A program made the translations under genes and the position numbers. Under the pieces are notes generated by a model that saw only the letters and a list, made by a program, of their open reading frames with translations, was not told the DNA's origin and did no database searches. From NCBI GenBank assembly GCA_937967805.1, contig CALBTC010000094.1, positions 1-42,391 of the forward strand: 42,391 bases of DNA, written 5' to 3'. Positions 8,729 to 16,956 of this stretch are shown in pieces (position 1 is the first letter of the stretch; every line of letters begins with the position of its first letter). Source of the stretch: an uncultured Anaerolineaceae bacterium. GTDB taxonomy: Bacteria > Chloroflexota > Anaerolineae > Promineifilales > Promineifilaceae.

Positions 8729-9585
8729 GTTAAGCTCCGTCCGGTGATCTGGATGAAAATATCTTCCAGGGTCGCTTCTTCACTGTGCAGGGTGACCACC
8801 TTTTCTTTGGCGAACAGGTCGGCAACGGCCGTGCCCGTGTTGGCTTCGTCCAGCGTGATTTCGCGGGTTTCGAGACGGCCGTCGGCCAGCTCCACCTCGG
8901 CCATGATGGCTCGCTTGCCGTACTGCTGCTTCAACCTGTGCGGCGTGTCCAGGGCCACGATCTTGCCCTTGTTGATAAACGCCACCCGGTCGGACAACTT
9001 GTCGGCTTCCAGCATGTCGTGCGTGGTCAAAAAGACGGTGGTGCCCCTTGCCTGCTCTTCCTTGATGATGTTGCGAATCGTTTCCGAGGAAACGGGGTCC
9101 AGGCCGTCCGTTGGCTCATCTAAAAAGAGGATGCGGGGCTGGTTGATAAGGGCGCGGGCAACCATGAGGCGCTGCTTCATTCCCTTGGAGTACGTTTCTA
9201 CCTTATCCTTGCCGCGCCCTTCCAGCCCGACGCGGGTCAGCATCGCGTCGGCATCGGCGTTGCTGCCATAGAGACGGGCAAACAGCTTCAGGTTGTCCAG
9301 GGCGCTCATTTGCTCGTACAGGTTGGTGTTCTCAAAGCAGACGCCAATTTTGGCCTGGATTTGCTTGGTTTGCCTGGTGATGTCCAGCCCCATCAGGGTT
9401 GCCTTGCCGGTTTTGGGCAGAAGCTGTCCCGTCAATAACTGCACGGTGGTGGATTTTCCGGCGCCGTTTGGCCCCAAAAAGCCCAGGATTTCGCCTTCGG
9501 CTACGTGAAAGTTGATGTGGTCAACGGCCGTTAACTCCCCATATTGATACGTTAAATCTTCCACCTCAATTGCAAAATTTGTCAT
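8725..9585 (-). CDS. ABC exporter ATP-binding subunit
   Basis: A 286-residue ATPase of the DRA/CcmA-like group that powers the two ABC-2 permeases. Walker A is GPNGAGKST (38-46). The signature loop is YSKGM (132-136) instead of LSGGQ, a variant common in this subgroup. Walker B is ILFLDEPT with catalytic Glu157, and the switch His is in TTHD (His189). Residues after about 225 form the usual C-terminal extension. AAGGAG precedes the ATG by 7 bases. It is the first of three overlapping ABC genes and follows the TetR gene by 72 bp. Confidence 0.94.
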   Translation of the reverse strand: MTNFAIEVEDLTYQYGELTAVDHINFHVAEGEILGFLGPNGAGKSTTVQLLTGQLLPKTGKATLMGLDITRQTKQIQAKIGVCFENTNLYEQMSALDNLKLFARLYGSNADADAMLTRVGLEGRGKDKVETYSKGMKQRLMVARALINQPRILFLDEPTDGLDPVSSETIRNIIKEEQARGTTVFLTTHDMLEADKLSDRVAFINKGKIVALDTPHRLKQQYGKRAIMAEVELADGRLETREITLDEANTGTAVADLFAKEKVVTLHSEEATLEDIFIQITGRSLT

Positions 9586-9618
9586 TGCTACTCCTTAAGA
9601 AAGTTCATCGTGAATAGT

Positions 9619-9652
9619 GGCTGGCAGCTAGCAAGTGTGTTAACCGCCAGCC
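9619..9652 (-). other. Hairpin between TetR gene and ABC ATPase gene
   Basis: GGCTGGC (9619-9625) pairs with GCCAGCC (9646-9652) across a 20-base loop in the short gap between the regulator and the exporter genes. With no U-run it is unlikely to be a full terminator; it could tune relative expression. The stem is short. Confidence 0.3.
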
Positions 9653-9657
9653 GCTGC

Positions 9658-10266
9658 TCACTGGCCGCTTTTACTCGCCAGCCCGCTGCGCATAAAATCA
9701 ATCAAGTTATTGAGGTTTTGCTCCATTTCAGCCGGATCATCCAGATTGGCAAAGTCGGCTACCTGATTGAACAAGTAGCCGATCATCTGTTTAATAAACG
9801 GCAGGGGAAAATCGTTGCGAAATTCACCGCGCTGGTAAGCGGCCTCCACCATCTGTCCGATTATCTCATTCTCTCTAAAATCGCTTCTGGCCAGCACTTT
9901 TTCGTAGATAGGATTCCCTTTTTCCCGTAAAAAAGTCTGGCTTAACGTATAAATCTCCGGATGTTCCAGGGCAAAGGCCAGCCCAAACCGCAGCTGCATT
10001 TCAAACAGTTCAAAAATATCCTGGGGATTTTCCGCTTCCAGATTGAGGCTTTTGAAGAACTCCAGTTTTCGCTCTACCCCCAGGTCCATCAAGGCAAAAT
10101 AGAGGGCTTCCTTGTTCTTGAAATGATAATAGAACTGCCCTTTGCTCATGCCGGCCTTGCCTAAAATGCGGTTAATCGAGGCCTGCTCGTAACCGTAGGT
10201 ATTAAATTCTTCCAGCGCCGCATCCAGCAATTTTTGCTTATGTTCAAAGGATTTCGAAAAGCTCAT
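9658..10266 (-). CDS. TetR/AcrR-family repressor
   Basis: A 202-residue regulator with an N-terminal TetR helix-turn-helix (about residues 11-57; ASINRILGKAGMSKGQFYYHFKNKEAL carries the recognition helix and the typical YYHF-KNKE end). It is followed by an all-helical ligand/dimer domain with no recognisable ligand class. It is the first gene of a minus-strand operon with an ABC exporter, the classic arrangement for a repressor that responds to the exporter's substrate. The start is supported by AGGCGG 4-9 bases upstream. The promoter ahead of it overlaps an inverted repeat that fits a TetR dimer site, so self-repression of the whole operon is likely. Confidence 0.92.
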   Translation of the reverse strand: MSFSKSFEHKQKLLDAALEEFNTYGYEQASINRILGKAGMSKGQFYYHFKNKEALYFALMDLGVERKLEFFKSLNLEAENPQDIFELFEMQLRFGLAFALEHPEIYTLSQTFLREKGNPIYEKVLARSDFRENEIIGQMVEAAYQRGEFRNDFPLPFIKQMIGYLFNQVADFANLDDPAEMEQNLNNLIDFMRSGLASKSGQ

Positions 10267-10304
10267 AAACCCGCCTGATTAATTTGATTATTTGCTTAAG
10301 CCAT

Positions 10305-10333
10305 ATATTAGACCAACAAGTCTAGGCCGTCAA
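10305..10333 (-). promoter_or_regulatory. Sigma-70-type promoter of the TetR-ABC operon
   Basis: Read on the minus strand, TTGACG (10328-10333) and TAATAT (10305-10310) are separated by exactly 17 bases and lie 39 bp upstream of the TetR start codon. Both boxes match the consensus closely. The spacer contains the inverted repeat described next. Confidence 0.8.
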
Positions 10334-10339
10334 GTCTAA
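10308..10339. promoter_or_regulatory. Probable TetR operator (TAGAC/GTCTA repeats)
   Basis: TAGAC-N6-GTCTA (10309-10313 and 10320-10324) forms a dyad between the -35 and -10 boxes. A third half-site GTCTAA (10334-10339) touches the -35 box, pairing with TTAGAC at 10308-10313 as a wider dyad. Binding there would block RNA polymerase. Assignment to the adjacent TetR protein is inferred from position. Confidence 0.7.
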
Positions 10340-10437
10340 TCGGGGGACCTTCAATGAAGTGCCAGGCACAGGGCAGATTGGTTTCACTTTTTGCAGGTTA
10401 CGATGACTTGTGCCGGCACTGCCCGCAAAGCGATTTT

Positions 10438-10466
10438 TTGCCTCGGAGCGAACCTGGGGGTACACT
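10438..10466 (+). promoter_or_regulatory. Candidate promoter for the lamin-tail/PLD gene
   Basis: TTGCCT (10438-10443) and TACACT (10461-10466) are 17 bases apart on the plus strand, about 100 bp upstream of the secreted-protein start. Match quality is moderate. Confidence 0.45.
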
Positions 10467-10520
10467 TTTTGTGGTGAGCAAACTCGTGCAGTAAGTAATT
10501 TAGTGTCTCAATTTCATACC

Positions 10521-10542
10521 GTTGAGCGTTCCAGCGCTCAAC
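10521..10542 (+). other. 5'-leader hairpin ahead of the lamin-tail/PLD gene
   Basis: A perfect 8-bp stem GTTGAGCG/CGCTCAAC with loop TTCCAG lies just upstream of the ribosome site AGGAGG (10554-10559). It could be an mRNA stabiliser or a protein-binding site. Function is unknown. Confidence 0.55.
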
Positions 10543-10569
10543 CATCACACTTTCAGGAGGGTTATTGTG

Positions 10570-13005
10570 ATGACGAAACGAGTTGTGTTCTTGCTGGCTA
10601 CGGCCGTATTCCCCTTGCTCATTTTCTGGGCTATCTTTACCCCAAATTCAAGCGCCGGCGGCAGTTCAATTCTCATTGACGCCGTTTTGTACGACGGTTT
10701 TGAAAACAGCGACGCCGATGAAGCCGTGCGGCTAATCAACGTGTCAGGAACGGCCGTTGACATCAGCAACTGGCAGCTCAATGATGGAGAATCAAGCTTT
10801 GTTACGCTGCCAAACACGATTGCCATTGCACCTAACCAAACGCTTTGGTTTGCTAAAAATGCCAGCTCTTTTAAACGTCAATTTGGCTTTTGGCCTGACT
10901 ATGCCATCAATGTTGACAATTCCAGCGTCACCCCTTTAAGCGGCTCTTGGCCATCATTAAGCAACAGTGGTGACCAGCTGGTTCTGCTAGACAACAACAG
11001 CAATATCATCGATTGTTTGGCATACGAAGACAATACCAACGCCGATTGCGGTAGTCATTGGAGCGGAACGGCCGTCGAGCCTTACCCAGGTTTTGGCGCA
11101 GAAGGGCAAATTCTGTACAGGATGCGCGACCAGCTCAGCGGAATGCCCGTGCCGGATACGGACACGGCGGCCGATTGGGCCCAAAGTTTAGGGGATGTGG
11201 TGAACGGCCGTAAAATCCTCTACCCCGGCTGGGATTTAGATACGTATTTCCAGACCGCCAAATTTACTCAGTCCGGCACGCTCACTGTCGCCGTTGCCCC
11301 GGACAACGCCTACGAAACGCTCAAACTGCATCTCGACGCCGCCCAAACCAGCATCGCCATCGAAACCCACACCTTCGAGAACATCGCCATTGCCAACGAC
11401 CTCATCGCCGCCCTGAATCGGGGCGTGGCTGTCACCATTTTGTTGGAAGGTGGCCCCCCTGGCGGCATACCGGAGCAGGAAAAATACATCTGCCAGGAAA
11501 TTGAAAATGCAGGGGGCGAATGCTGGTTCATGATCAATGATGACGATTTCGATATTGCCGACCGTTATCGCTACCTTCACGCCAAATTTATCCTGATTGA
11601 CGGCCAGCAGGTAATCATCAGCAGCGAAAACCTCAGCCCTAACTCCATGCCCAACGACGATAAAGCTGACGGCACCTGGGGTCGGCGCGGCGTGGCGCTG
11701 GTCACCGACGCGCCCGGCGTGGTGGCCCACGTGCAGAGCGTGTTCGACGTCGATTTTGACCTGACCAACCACGCAGACATCACCAACACTGCCACCATAG
11801 GCGGTCCAGACCCCGGCTTTGTGCCCGACCTGGAAACCGGCGGCATCACCTACACGGTGCGCTATCCCAACGCCGCCACCTTCAGCGGCGTGTTCAGTTA
11901 CGAACTGGTCCAATCCCCAGAAAACAGCCTGCGCGACACTGATTCACTGCTGGGGCTGGTGGGGCAAGCCGGGTCCGGTGACGTGGTTTTGGTACAGCAG
12001 TTGGATGAACGGCCGTACTGGGGGCCATCCTCCTCAAACGCCACAGATGATCCCAGCCTGCGCACGGAAGCCTACATCGCCGCCGCCCGCCGCGGCGCGT
12101 CTGTGCAAATCTTGCTCGACAGCCTGTTCGACGACGGCGGCGTCACCAGCAATACAGCTACCTGCGCCTACGTCAACGGCATCGCCCGGGCGGAACTGCT
12201 GGACCTGGCCTGCAAAACGGGCAATCCCACCGGACTGGGCATCCACAACAAGATGGTGCTGGTGCAAATTGGCGGGCAGGGGTATCTGCATGTGGGCAGC
12301 ATCAACGGCAGCGAGCAGTCCAGCAAAGGCAACAGGGAACTGGCCTTGCAGGTGCAGTCCAATGACGCCTACGCCTACCTGGCCGATATGTTCCAGCGGG
12401 ATTGGGGAGCAACAGTTTATTTGCCCGTTGTTTTGAATAACTACATTGCCCCGGCCACCTACGTCCTTATCAGCGAGGTGCTCTACAATCCCGCCGGCCT
12501 CGACGACAAGGAATTTATCGAGCTGGTTAACCCCACAAACGCCACCATCGACCTGAGCAATTACAGCCTGGGCGATGCGGTGAACCCGACAGATTTTGAG
12601 GACGTGCGCCGCTTCCCGCCCGGCACCACCATTGCCCCCGGCGGCACGATTGTTGTGGCCACCGCTGCCACCGCCTTTTTTGCCGAACATGGGGTGAATC
12701 CCGATTTTGAGATTCTGAGTACGGATACGGCCGTGCCCAATCTTATAGACGACCTAAACTGGGGGGACCCAGCCACCTTTCTTCAGCTAGGTAACAGCGG
12801 CGATGAAGTGATTTTACGCAACCCTGCTGATCAGGTTGTGGATGTGGTAACCTATGGCACAGGCAGTTACCCAGGCGTGGTGGCCTGCGCCACCGTCACC
12901 ACCCTCAATGCCAGCCTGGAGCGTTTTCCTTTCGACCGCGACACCGATGATTGTACAGTCGACTTTCGCGAATGGGCATTTCCCAATCCGGGCACGCTGC
13001 CGTGA
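10570..13005 (+). CDS. Secreted phospholipase-D-like protein with two lamin-tail domains
   Basis: An 811-residue exported protein. The signal peptide is KRVVFLLATAVFPLLIFWAIF. A lamin-tail (LTD) beta domain follows at about 33-170 (ILIDAVLYDGFENSDADEAV, ISNWQLND). Two PLD-fold halves come next. Motif 1 is HAKFILID (His337, Lys339, Asp344) followed by SSEN instead of GSxN. Motif 2 is HNKMVLVQ (His559, Lys561, with Gln566 where Asp is usual) followed by GSINGSE. A 'YLPVVLNNY' linker leads to a second LTD (about 630-770). PLD-fold enzymes cleave phosphodiesters in lipids or DNA; here the substrate is unknown and may be extracellular nucleic acid or lipid. The start was chosen at ATG 10570 (GTG 10567 also possible) because AGGAGG lies just upstream and the signal peptide then begins at the N-terminus. 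It ends against a bidirectional terminator. Confidence 0.85.
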   Translation: MTKRVVFLLATAVFPLLIFWAIFTPNSSAGGSSILIDAVLYDGFENSDADEAVRLINVSGTAVDISNWQLNDGESSFVTLPNTIAIAPNQTLWFAKNASSFKRQFGFWPDYAINVDNSSVTPLSGSWPSLSNSGDQLVLLDNNSNIIDCLAYEDNTNADCGSHWSGTAVEPYPGFGAEGQILYRMRDQLSGMPVPDTDTAADWAQSLGDVVNGRKILYPGWDLDTYFQTAKFTQSGTLTVAVAPDNAYETLKLHLDAAQTSIAIETHTFENIAIANDLIAALNRGVAVTILLEGGPPGGIPEQEKYICQEIENAGGECWFMINDDDFDIADRYRYLHAKFILIDGQQVIISSENLSPNSMPNDDKADGTWGRRGVALVTDAPGVVAHVQSVFDVDFDLTNHADITNTATIGGPDPGFVPDLETGGITYTVRYPNAATFSGVFSYELVQSPENSLRDTDSLLGLVGQAGSGDVVLVQQLDERPYWGPSSSNATDDPSLRTEAYIAAARRGASVQILLDSLFDDGGVTSNTATCAYVNGIARAELLDLACKTGNPTGLGIHNKMVLVQIGGQGYLHVGSINGSEQSSKGNRELALQVQSNDAYAYLADMFQRDWGATVYLPVVLNNYIAPATYVLISEVLYNPAGLDDKEFIELVNPTNATIDLSNYSLGDAVNPTDFEDVRRFPPGTTIAPGGTIVVATAATAFFAEHGVNPDFEILSTDTAVPNLIDDLNWGDPATFLQLGNSGDEVILRNPADQVVDVVTYGTGSYPGVVACATVTTLNASLERFPFDRDTDDCTVDFREWAFPNPGTLP

Positions 13006-13006
13006 T

Positions 13007-13044
13007 GAATTGTGAATTGTGAACGAGGAATTGTGAAATGTGAA
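13007..13044. repeat. Short tandem TGTGAAT repeats
   Basis: Four or five imperfect copies of a GAATTGTGAA-type unit follow the stop codon of the PLD-like gene. Unlike the other intergenic repeats in this window, no inverse copy is seen beside it. Confidence 0.6.
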
Positions 13045-13053
13045 TCGGGTAAA

Positions 13054-13109
13054 TTTTTCCGGAAACTGCTTACAAATGCCTGAAATAAGGCCGGCAGTTT
13101 CCGGGAAAA
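13054..13109. terminator. Bidirectional terminator hairpin between convergent genes
   Basis: TTTTTCCGGAAACTGC (13054-13069) pairs with GCAGTTTCCGGGAAAA (13094-13109), with one bulged G. The T-run lies on one side and the A-run on the other, so it can end transcripts from both directions. A small inner stem, GCCT/AGGC (13078-13081, 13088-13091), sits in the loop. It lies between the PLD-like gene and the convergent GH13 gene. Confidence 0.75.
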
Positions 13110-13124
13110 TGGGGAACCCAGATG

Positions 13125-15497
13125 TTATGTCTGGCGGATGAAAACCACGCCTTCGCTGTCTTGCAGGGTGATGGGTTGATCGGCATTGGCGGCAGCGAGG
13201 TCGGGAGTTTGCAAGGCAAGCTGCCAGCCGTCGGCGGGCAATCCGGCCAGCGGCAATTTGGTTGGCGTGATGGTTTTAGGGGCGCCTTCCATGTTGGCGG
13301 CAAAGAGGATTTGCTCACGGCCGTCTGGCGCACGGCGCAAGCCATAAACCAGCATCGCGCCGTCAGTGGGGTACAGGTAGCCAAACTGTTCACCCTTGCC
13401 GAGGTTTTGCTGGAGGTACGGCCGTTCCCGCCGAAATTGGCGCACGGCCAGGTTAAACGCCGCCTGTTCCGGATTGACCCCATCCTGCCAGTAGGCGACG
13501 TTGCAATACTCATGCACATCATCCATCCAGGCGCGGGCAAATTGTTTGAGGGAAACGGCCGTAAACTTGCCCCCAGGAAAAGGCGGCCTCATCGCGTTTA
13601 GCAGGCCGGCCATGACGGGTAAATCATTCTGGGTCATCTTGACCGCGCTGTCTAGAGCGTACAAAAAACGGCGCAGTTCAGACAGTTCGGTAAAGCCCAT
13701 CTGCTTTAGACGGGGGAAGGCAAACGGCTGGGCAAAGCGCGCCGCGTTGACCGCCCAAATCAGGAAAAACGCTTCTTCAGACACCACTTTCACCCCCCAG
13801 CGATCGTCCGTGTTGCGAATAAAGCTCCACGGGGCGCGCATGGTGGCATTGATAAAATCCATGGGCACGCCGGGAGAAAGCACGTAATCAAACAGCCGGG
13901 CAGCAGGATTGTCGTACCCCTTTTGATAAATCTCGGGCAGCGTCGCGCCCAGATACGTATTGACGCGGGCCTCCGGACTCACCTGCGTACCGCGCCGCAG
14001 CGTGTCGTGGTTGGCGCAGCCGGTAATCCAATGGCTGCCCACTTCCATAATTTCCCGGATGCGCCACCATTTTGTGGCCCAAAAGGTGAACAAAAACGGC
14101 GTGTTGTGGGCAAAGGTGAGCGGCCCCCACTGCACCACGTTGGGCAATTGGCGCGTCACTTCGCGGTAGGTGGACGCCATCTCCCAATCTTCACGCGGCC
14201 AGGGACGGCCGTCTTCAAAAATCATCCACGGCCGGTAGCGCACCCCGGCCACCTCCTGTACCAAATCGTTCATCAGCTGAAGGTAGTCGTCGTCATGGTG
14301 CATGGTGTCAGTTTGCGGGTCCCACCATTTAAAATCCTGCGCCCCGTCTACGCGCACGCCATCCACGCCAAAGTTATTTTTGCGCTTTTGCATTTCCAAC
14401 AATATGGCCCGCACCATCGGCTGGCGGTATTGCAGATTTTGGCCGTACATGTTGGGCCCGGCAAAAAAGTGATGGTTCAGGTAGGGGATGGTCTGGTTGT
14501 CGGTGTGGCCATACACAATGTCGAAAATGACCTTGATCGGTTTGCCGGGAAAATTGTGCAGTGTGGCAATAAAATCGACCAGTTCGTGCGGCCGTTTGCT
14601 GCCCAGCACGCACGGGTTCGGCGCGGGTGAGGCAACGGTCAAAACATCATAACCCCAGTTAGACATATCCGGCTGGCGCAGCACGGTGGTCACCGTTTCT
14701 TCGGTTTCCTCAACTAGCTCCCAAAAATTGGAGCCGGTTTCATACTCAATCGTCGGCTCGATGGGCATGAGCTGGACGGCATCATAGCCGATGTAATTTT
14801 GCTCGGCAGGCGTGAGCGGTTCATTGGCCGATATTTTCTGGGCAATCGCCTGGTAGCGCCGGGCCAGGCCGGCCAGCGTGCCTTCTTTTGAGGCCGTGTT
14901 GGTGTGCAGCTGCAAGATATTGGTTGGCGACTGCACGCGGGGAGTCCCGTCCGGATCAGGCCGGGTATCCAGGCTGGCAAAATGGGCCCGATCGGCCCGG
15001 TCGGCATCCAGCCGGGCCATGTTGTACAGTTCGCCGGGTGCCTTGCCGCCAAAGGGCACCGACCAGGCCAGCGGGTCAAGAATAGTATGCCAACGGCCGT
15101 TCAACTGGTAAGCCAGGTGGTAAAAATCGCCCACCTGCTCGCGATCGCCGGCCTGTAAACCGGCAACAACACCCCAGGCAAACTCGCCGCCGAGCATCAG
15201 CTGCAGGCGAACGCGCTGCCAGGAGACGGTTTGCTCTTTTCTCTGGAGGTCAAGCGGGGCGAACGGCCGTAGCACCACCAACCATATTCGTTCAATGCCC
15301 TGCTCTACCAGGTCCGGCACCCAGAAGCCAAATTGGGTACGATCGTTGACCTCATCATAGTGAGCGCTCAGCCTGGCGGCAATTTGTTGGGCTGCGGAAA
15401 ACGGCAACGGCCGTTCCTGAACAAGCGACGCACCCCAGGCAACCATCCTTTCACTCTCTGCCTCATCCAAAGAACAACGAAAAACTTGCGAACCCAT
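13125..15497 (-). CDS. GH13-type glycoside hydrolase resembling glucosylglycerol hydrolase
   Basis: A 790-residue GH13-like enzyme. After a long N-terminal beta-rich part (1-230), the (beta/alpha)8 barrel shows region I VIFDIVYGHTDNQ (near 324-335), nucleophile region DGVRVDGAQDF (Asp384), acid/base in MIFEDGRPW (Glu428) and the third acid in GCANHDT (Asp498). The C-terminal part (about 700-790) is a small beta domain. The overall length, and blocks such as FGFWVPDLVEQG and the insertion-rich N-terminus, recall the glucosylglycerol hydrolase (GghA) group of cyanobacteria. Family membership in GH13 is secure; this substrate call is from memory and less sure. GGAGG precedes the ATG. It is divergent from lacI and shares its regulatory region, so co-regulation is likely. 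Confidence 0.8.
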   Translation of the reverse strand: MGSQVFRCSLDEAESERMVAWGASLVQERPLPFSAAQQIAARLSAHYDEVNDRTQFGFWVPDLVEQGIERIWLVVLRPFAPLDLQRKEQTVSWQRVRLQLMLGGEFAWGVVAGLQAGDREQVGDFYHLAYQLNGRWHTILDPLAWSVPFGGKAPGELYNMARLDADRADRAHFASLDTRPDPDGTPRVQSPTNILQLHTNTASKEGTLAGLARRYQAIAQKISANEPLTPAEQNYIGYDAVQLMPIEPTIEYETGSNFWELVEETEETVTTVLRQPDMSNWGYDVLTVASPAPNPCVLGSKRPHELVDFIATLHNFPGKPIKVIFDIVYGHTDNQTIPYLNHHFFAGPNMYGQNLQYRQPMVRAILLEMQKRKNNFGVDGVRVDGAQDFKWWDPQTDTMHHDDDYLQLMNDLVQEVAGVRYRPWMIFEDGRPWPREDWEMASTYREVTRQLPNVVQWGPLTFAHNTPFLFTFWATKWWRIREIMEVGSHWITGCANHDTLRRGTQVSPEARVNTYLGATLPEIYQKGYDNPAARLFDYVLSPGVPMDFINATMRAPWSFIRNTDDRWGVKVVSEEAFFLIWAVNAARFAQPFAFPRLKQMGFTELSELRRFLYALDSAVKMTQNDLPVMAGLLNAMRPPFPGGKFTAVSLKQFARAWMDDVHEYCNVAYWQDGVNPEQAAFNLAVRQFRRERPYLQQNLGKGEQFGYLYPTDGAMLVYGLRRAPDGREQILFAANMEGAPKTITPTKLPLAGLPADGWQLALQTPDLAAANADQPITLQDSEGVVFIRQT

Positions 15498-15591
15498 CTA
15501 GCATCCTCCATAAGATTTCAGGAAAAAGCGTTCAAAAACCACTCTAAAAATAGAATCCATATTGTCAAACACCCAGAACTAAGCTAAGACT

Positions 15592-15597
15592 ATTATA
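15592..15597 (-). promoter_or_regulatory. Candidate -10 box for the GH13 gene
   Basis: A perfect TATAAT is read on the minus strand about 95 bp upstream of the GH13 start. The matching -35 is weak (TTTGTC, 16 bases away, inside the TTTGGA/TCCAAA inverted repeat at 15610-15628). Confidence 0.45.
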
Positions 15598-15632
15598 TGC
15601 TACATAAAATTTGGACAAATCATCCAAAAACC

Positions 15633-15661
15633 TTGACATTGATTCAGCCCTATTGTATATT
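15633..15661 (+). promoter_or_regulatory. Strong sigma-70-type promoter for lacI and the sugar genes
   Basis: A perfect TTGACA (15633-15638) and TATATT (15656-15661) are separated by 17 bases, with the LacI-type operator starting 7 bases downstream of the -10 box. Transcription would begin inside the operator. Confidence 0.8.
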
Positions 15662-15667
15662 AAGCAC

Positions 15668-15695
15668 CTATGGAACCGGTTCCAAAGTTCCATAG
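15668..15695. promoter_or_regulatory. Composite LacI-family operator
   Basis: TGGAACCGGTTCCA (15671-15684) is a perfect 14-bp palindrome with the central CG typical of LacI/GalR-family sites. It overlaps a second dyad in which CTATGGAAC (15668-15676) is mirrored by GTTCCATAG (15687-15695), so three half-sites are present. Placement over the transcription start suggests repression by the adjacent LacI protein, likely of both divergent arms. Confidence 0.8.
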
Positions 15696-15774
15696 TCAAC
15701 CATAGGAAGAAGAGCTTCAAATCAGTTTAATAACAATCCTCAATAAAAATTAAACCTTAACCAAAGGAAGTCTG

Positions 15775-16791
15775 ATGGCCAGCGTAACCATCAGGGACGT
15801 CGCTAAAAAAGCAGGTGTTGGTGTCGGGACGGTTTCCCGGGTACTCAATCGCAATCCTGCCGTCCGTGAAACCACGCGACTGAAGGTTTTAGCCGCAATT
15901 GAAGAGCTAGAATTTACCCCCAGCCCTATTGCCCGCCGCCTCTCATTGGGCAAAACGATGACCGTGGCCGTCATCGCGCCTTTTTTTGTGCGGGCCTCTT
16001 ATGTTGAAAGATTTCGTGGGTTGGACAAAGTCCTTGCCGAAAGTGAGTATGACTTTGTCCTTTACAATGTAGAAACAACCGCCAGGCGAGACCATTATTT
16101 TCGCGAACTGGCACGGAGCGATCGGGTTGATGGCTTGCTCATCATGTCGCTGGCACCGCCAGATCATACGGTCGATAATTTCATCAATGCCGGTATTCCG
16201 ACCGTATTGGTAGATGCCATACATCCGCGCCTGAGCCACATCATCATTGATGATTTCGAAGGCGGTTATAAAGCAACCAAACATCTCATCGAACTCGGTC
16301 ACCGTAAAATAGCTTACCTGAGCGATCACATGCACGAGAGCCCCTTTAATTTTCAGCCAGTCATCGACCGTTATAATGGCTATCGAAAAGCATTGGCGGA
16401 GGCCGAAATTCCTTTCCACCCCGAGTATCATCGCCAGGGCGAGCTTTCTCGTCGCACCGCCAAAAAATTGGCCCGTGATTTGCTCACCCTGCCCGATCCA
16501 CCTACCGCAATTTTTGCCTACTCAGACACCCAGGCTTTTGGGGTGCTGAGAGCTGCAGAGGAACTGGGCATTTCCGTACCAGATGATGTTTCTGTTATTG
16601 GGTATGATGACATAGAAATTACTGAATATCTCCACTTAACAACCATCCGGCAAAAGCTGTTTCAATCTGGCCAACGGGGTGCAGAATTGCTACTTGAAGA
16701 AATTAACGATCCCACGGCGCAACCCCAAAAAATTATCTTGCCCACTGAACTCATTCAAAGGAAAACGACGGCAAACTTAAAACAAACCTGA
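15775..16791 (+). CDS. LacI/GalR-family transcriptional regulator
   Basis: A 338-residue regulator. The N-terminal LacI helix-turn-helix is TIRDVAKKAGVGVGTVSRVL (residues 5-24), followed by the hinge helix SPIARRLSLGKT (50-61) and a periplasmic-binding-protein-like sugar domain (about 63-335) with YSDTQAFGVLRAAEELG and SVIGYDDIE. It probably represses the transport and GH13 genes until a sugar or sugar derivative binds; the effector cannot be predicted reliably. AAGGAAG lies 6 bases upstream of the ATG. The gene lacks ACGGCCGT octamers, as do its downstream transporter neighbours save one copy, unlike most of the window. Confidence 0.95.
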   Translation: MASVTIRDVAKKAGVGVGTVSRVLNRNPAVRETTRLKVLAAIEELEFTPSPIARRLSLGKTMTVAVIAPFFVRASYVERFRGLDKVLAESEYDFVLYNVETTARRDHYFRELARSDRVDGLLIMSLAPPDHTVDNFINAGIPTVLVDAIHPRLSHIIIDDFEGGYKATKHLIELGHRKIAYLSDHMHESPFNFQPVIDRYNGYRKALAEAEIPFHPEYHRQGELSRRTAKKLARDLLTLPDPPTAIFAYSDTQAFGVLRAAEELGISVPDDVSVIGYDDIEITEYLHLTTIRQKLFQSGQRGAELLLEEINDPTAQPQKIILPTELIQRKTTANLKQT

Positions 16792-16956
16792 TCGTTCTTA
16801 TGAATCATTATCCAAATGCAATTCAATGAAATTACCGGAAAACTTATTAATAAGGAGGTCGAGTTAATAGAAAGAAGACAAGTATAAGTATAAGAAAGTT
16901 TGAGCTGTTTTTTTTAACATTGGTTTAAATACATAATCCGAGGAGGACAAGAAAAT

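Noticed and set aside
10522..10569. A 16-residue N-terminal extension of the PLD-like protein
   Set aside because: It would start inside the 5' hairpin without a ribosome site and bury the signal peptide; AGGAGG supports 10570 or 10567.
10410..10679. An 89-codon frame overlapping the start of the PLD-like gene
   Set aside because: It runs through the promoter and hairpin and into the signal-peptide region in another frame, with no ribosome site.
16852..16858. AAGGAGG as the ribosome site of a small gene upstream of the sugar-binding protein
   Set aside because: No ATG, GTG or TTG follows at a usable distance; the bases after it contain stop codons.
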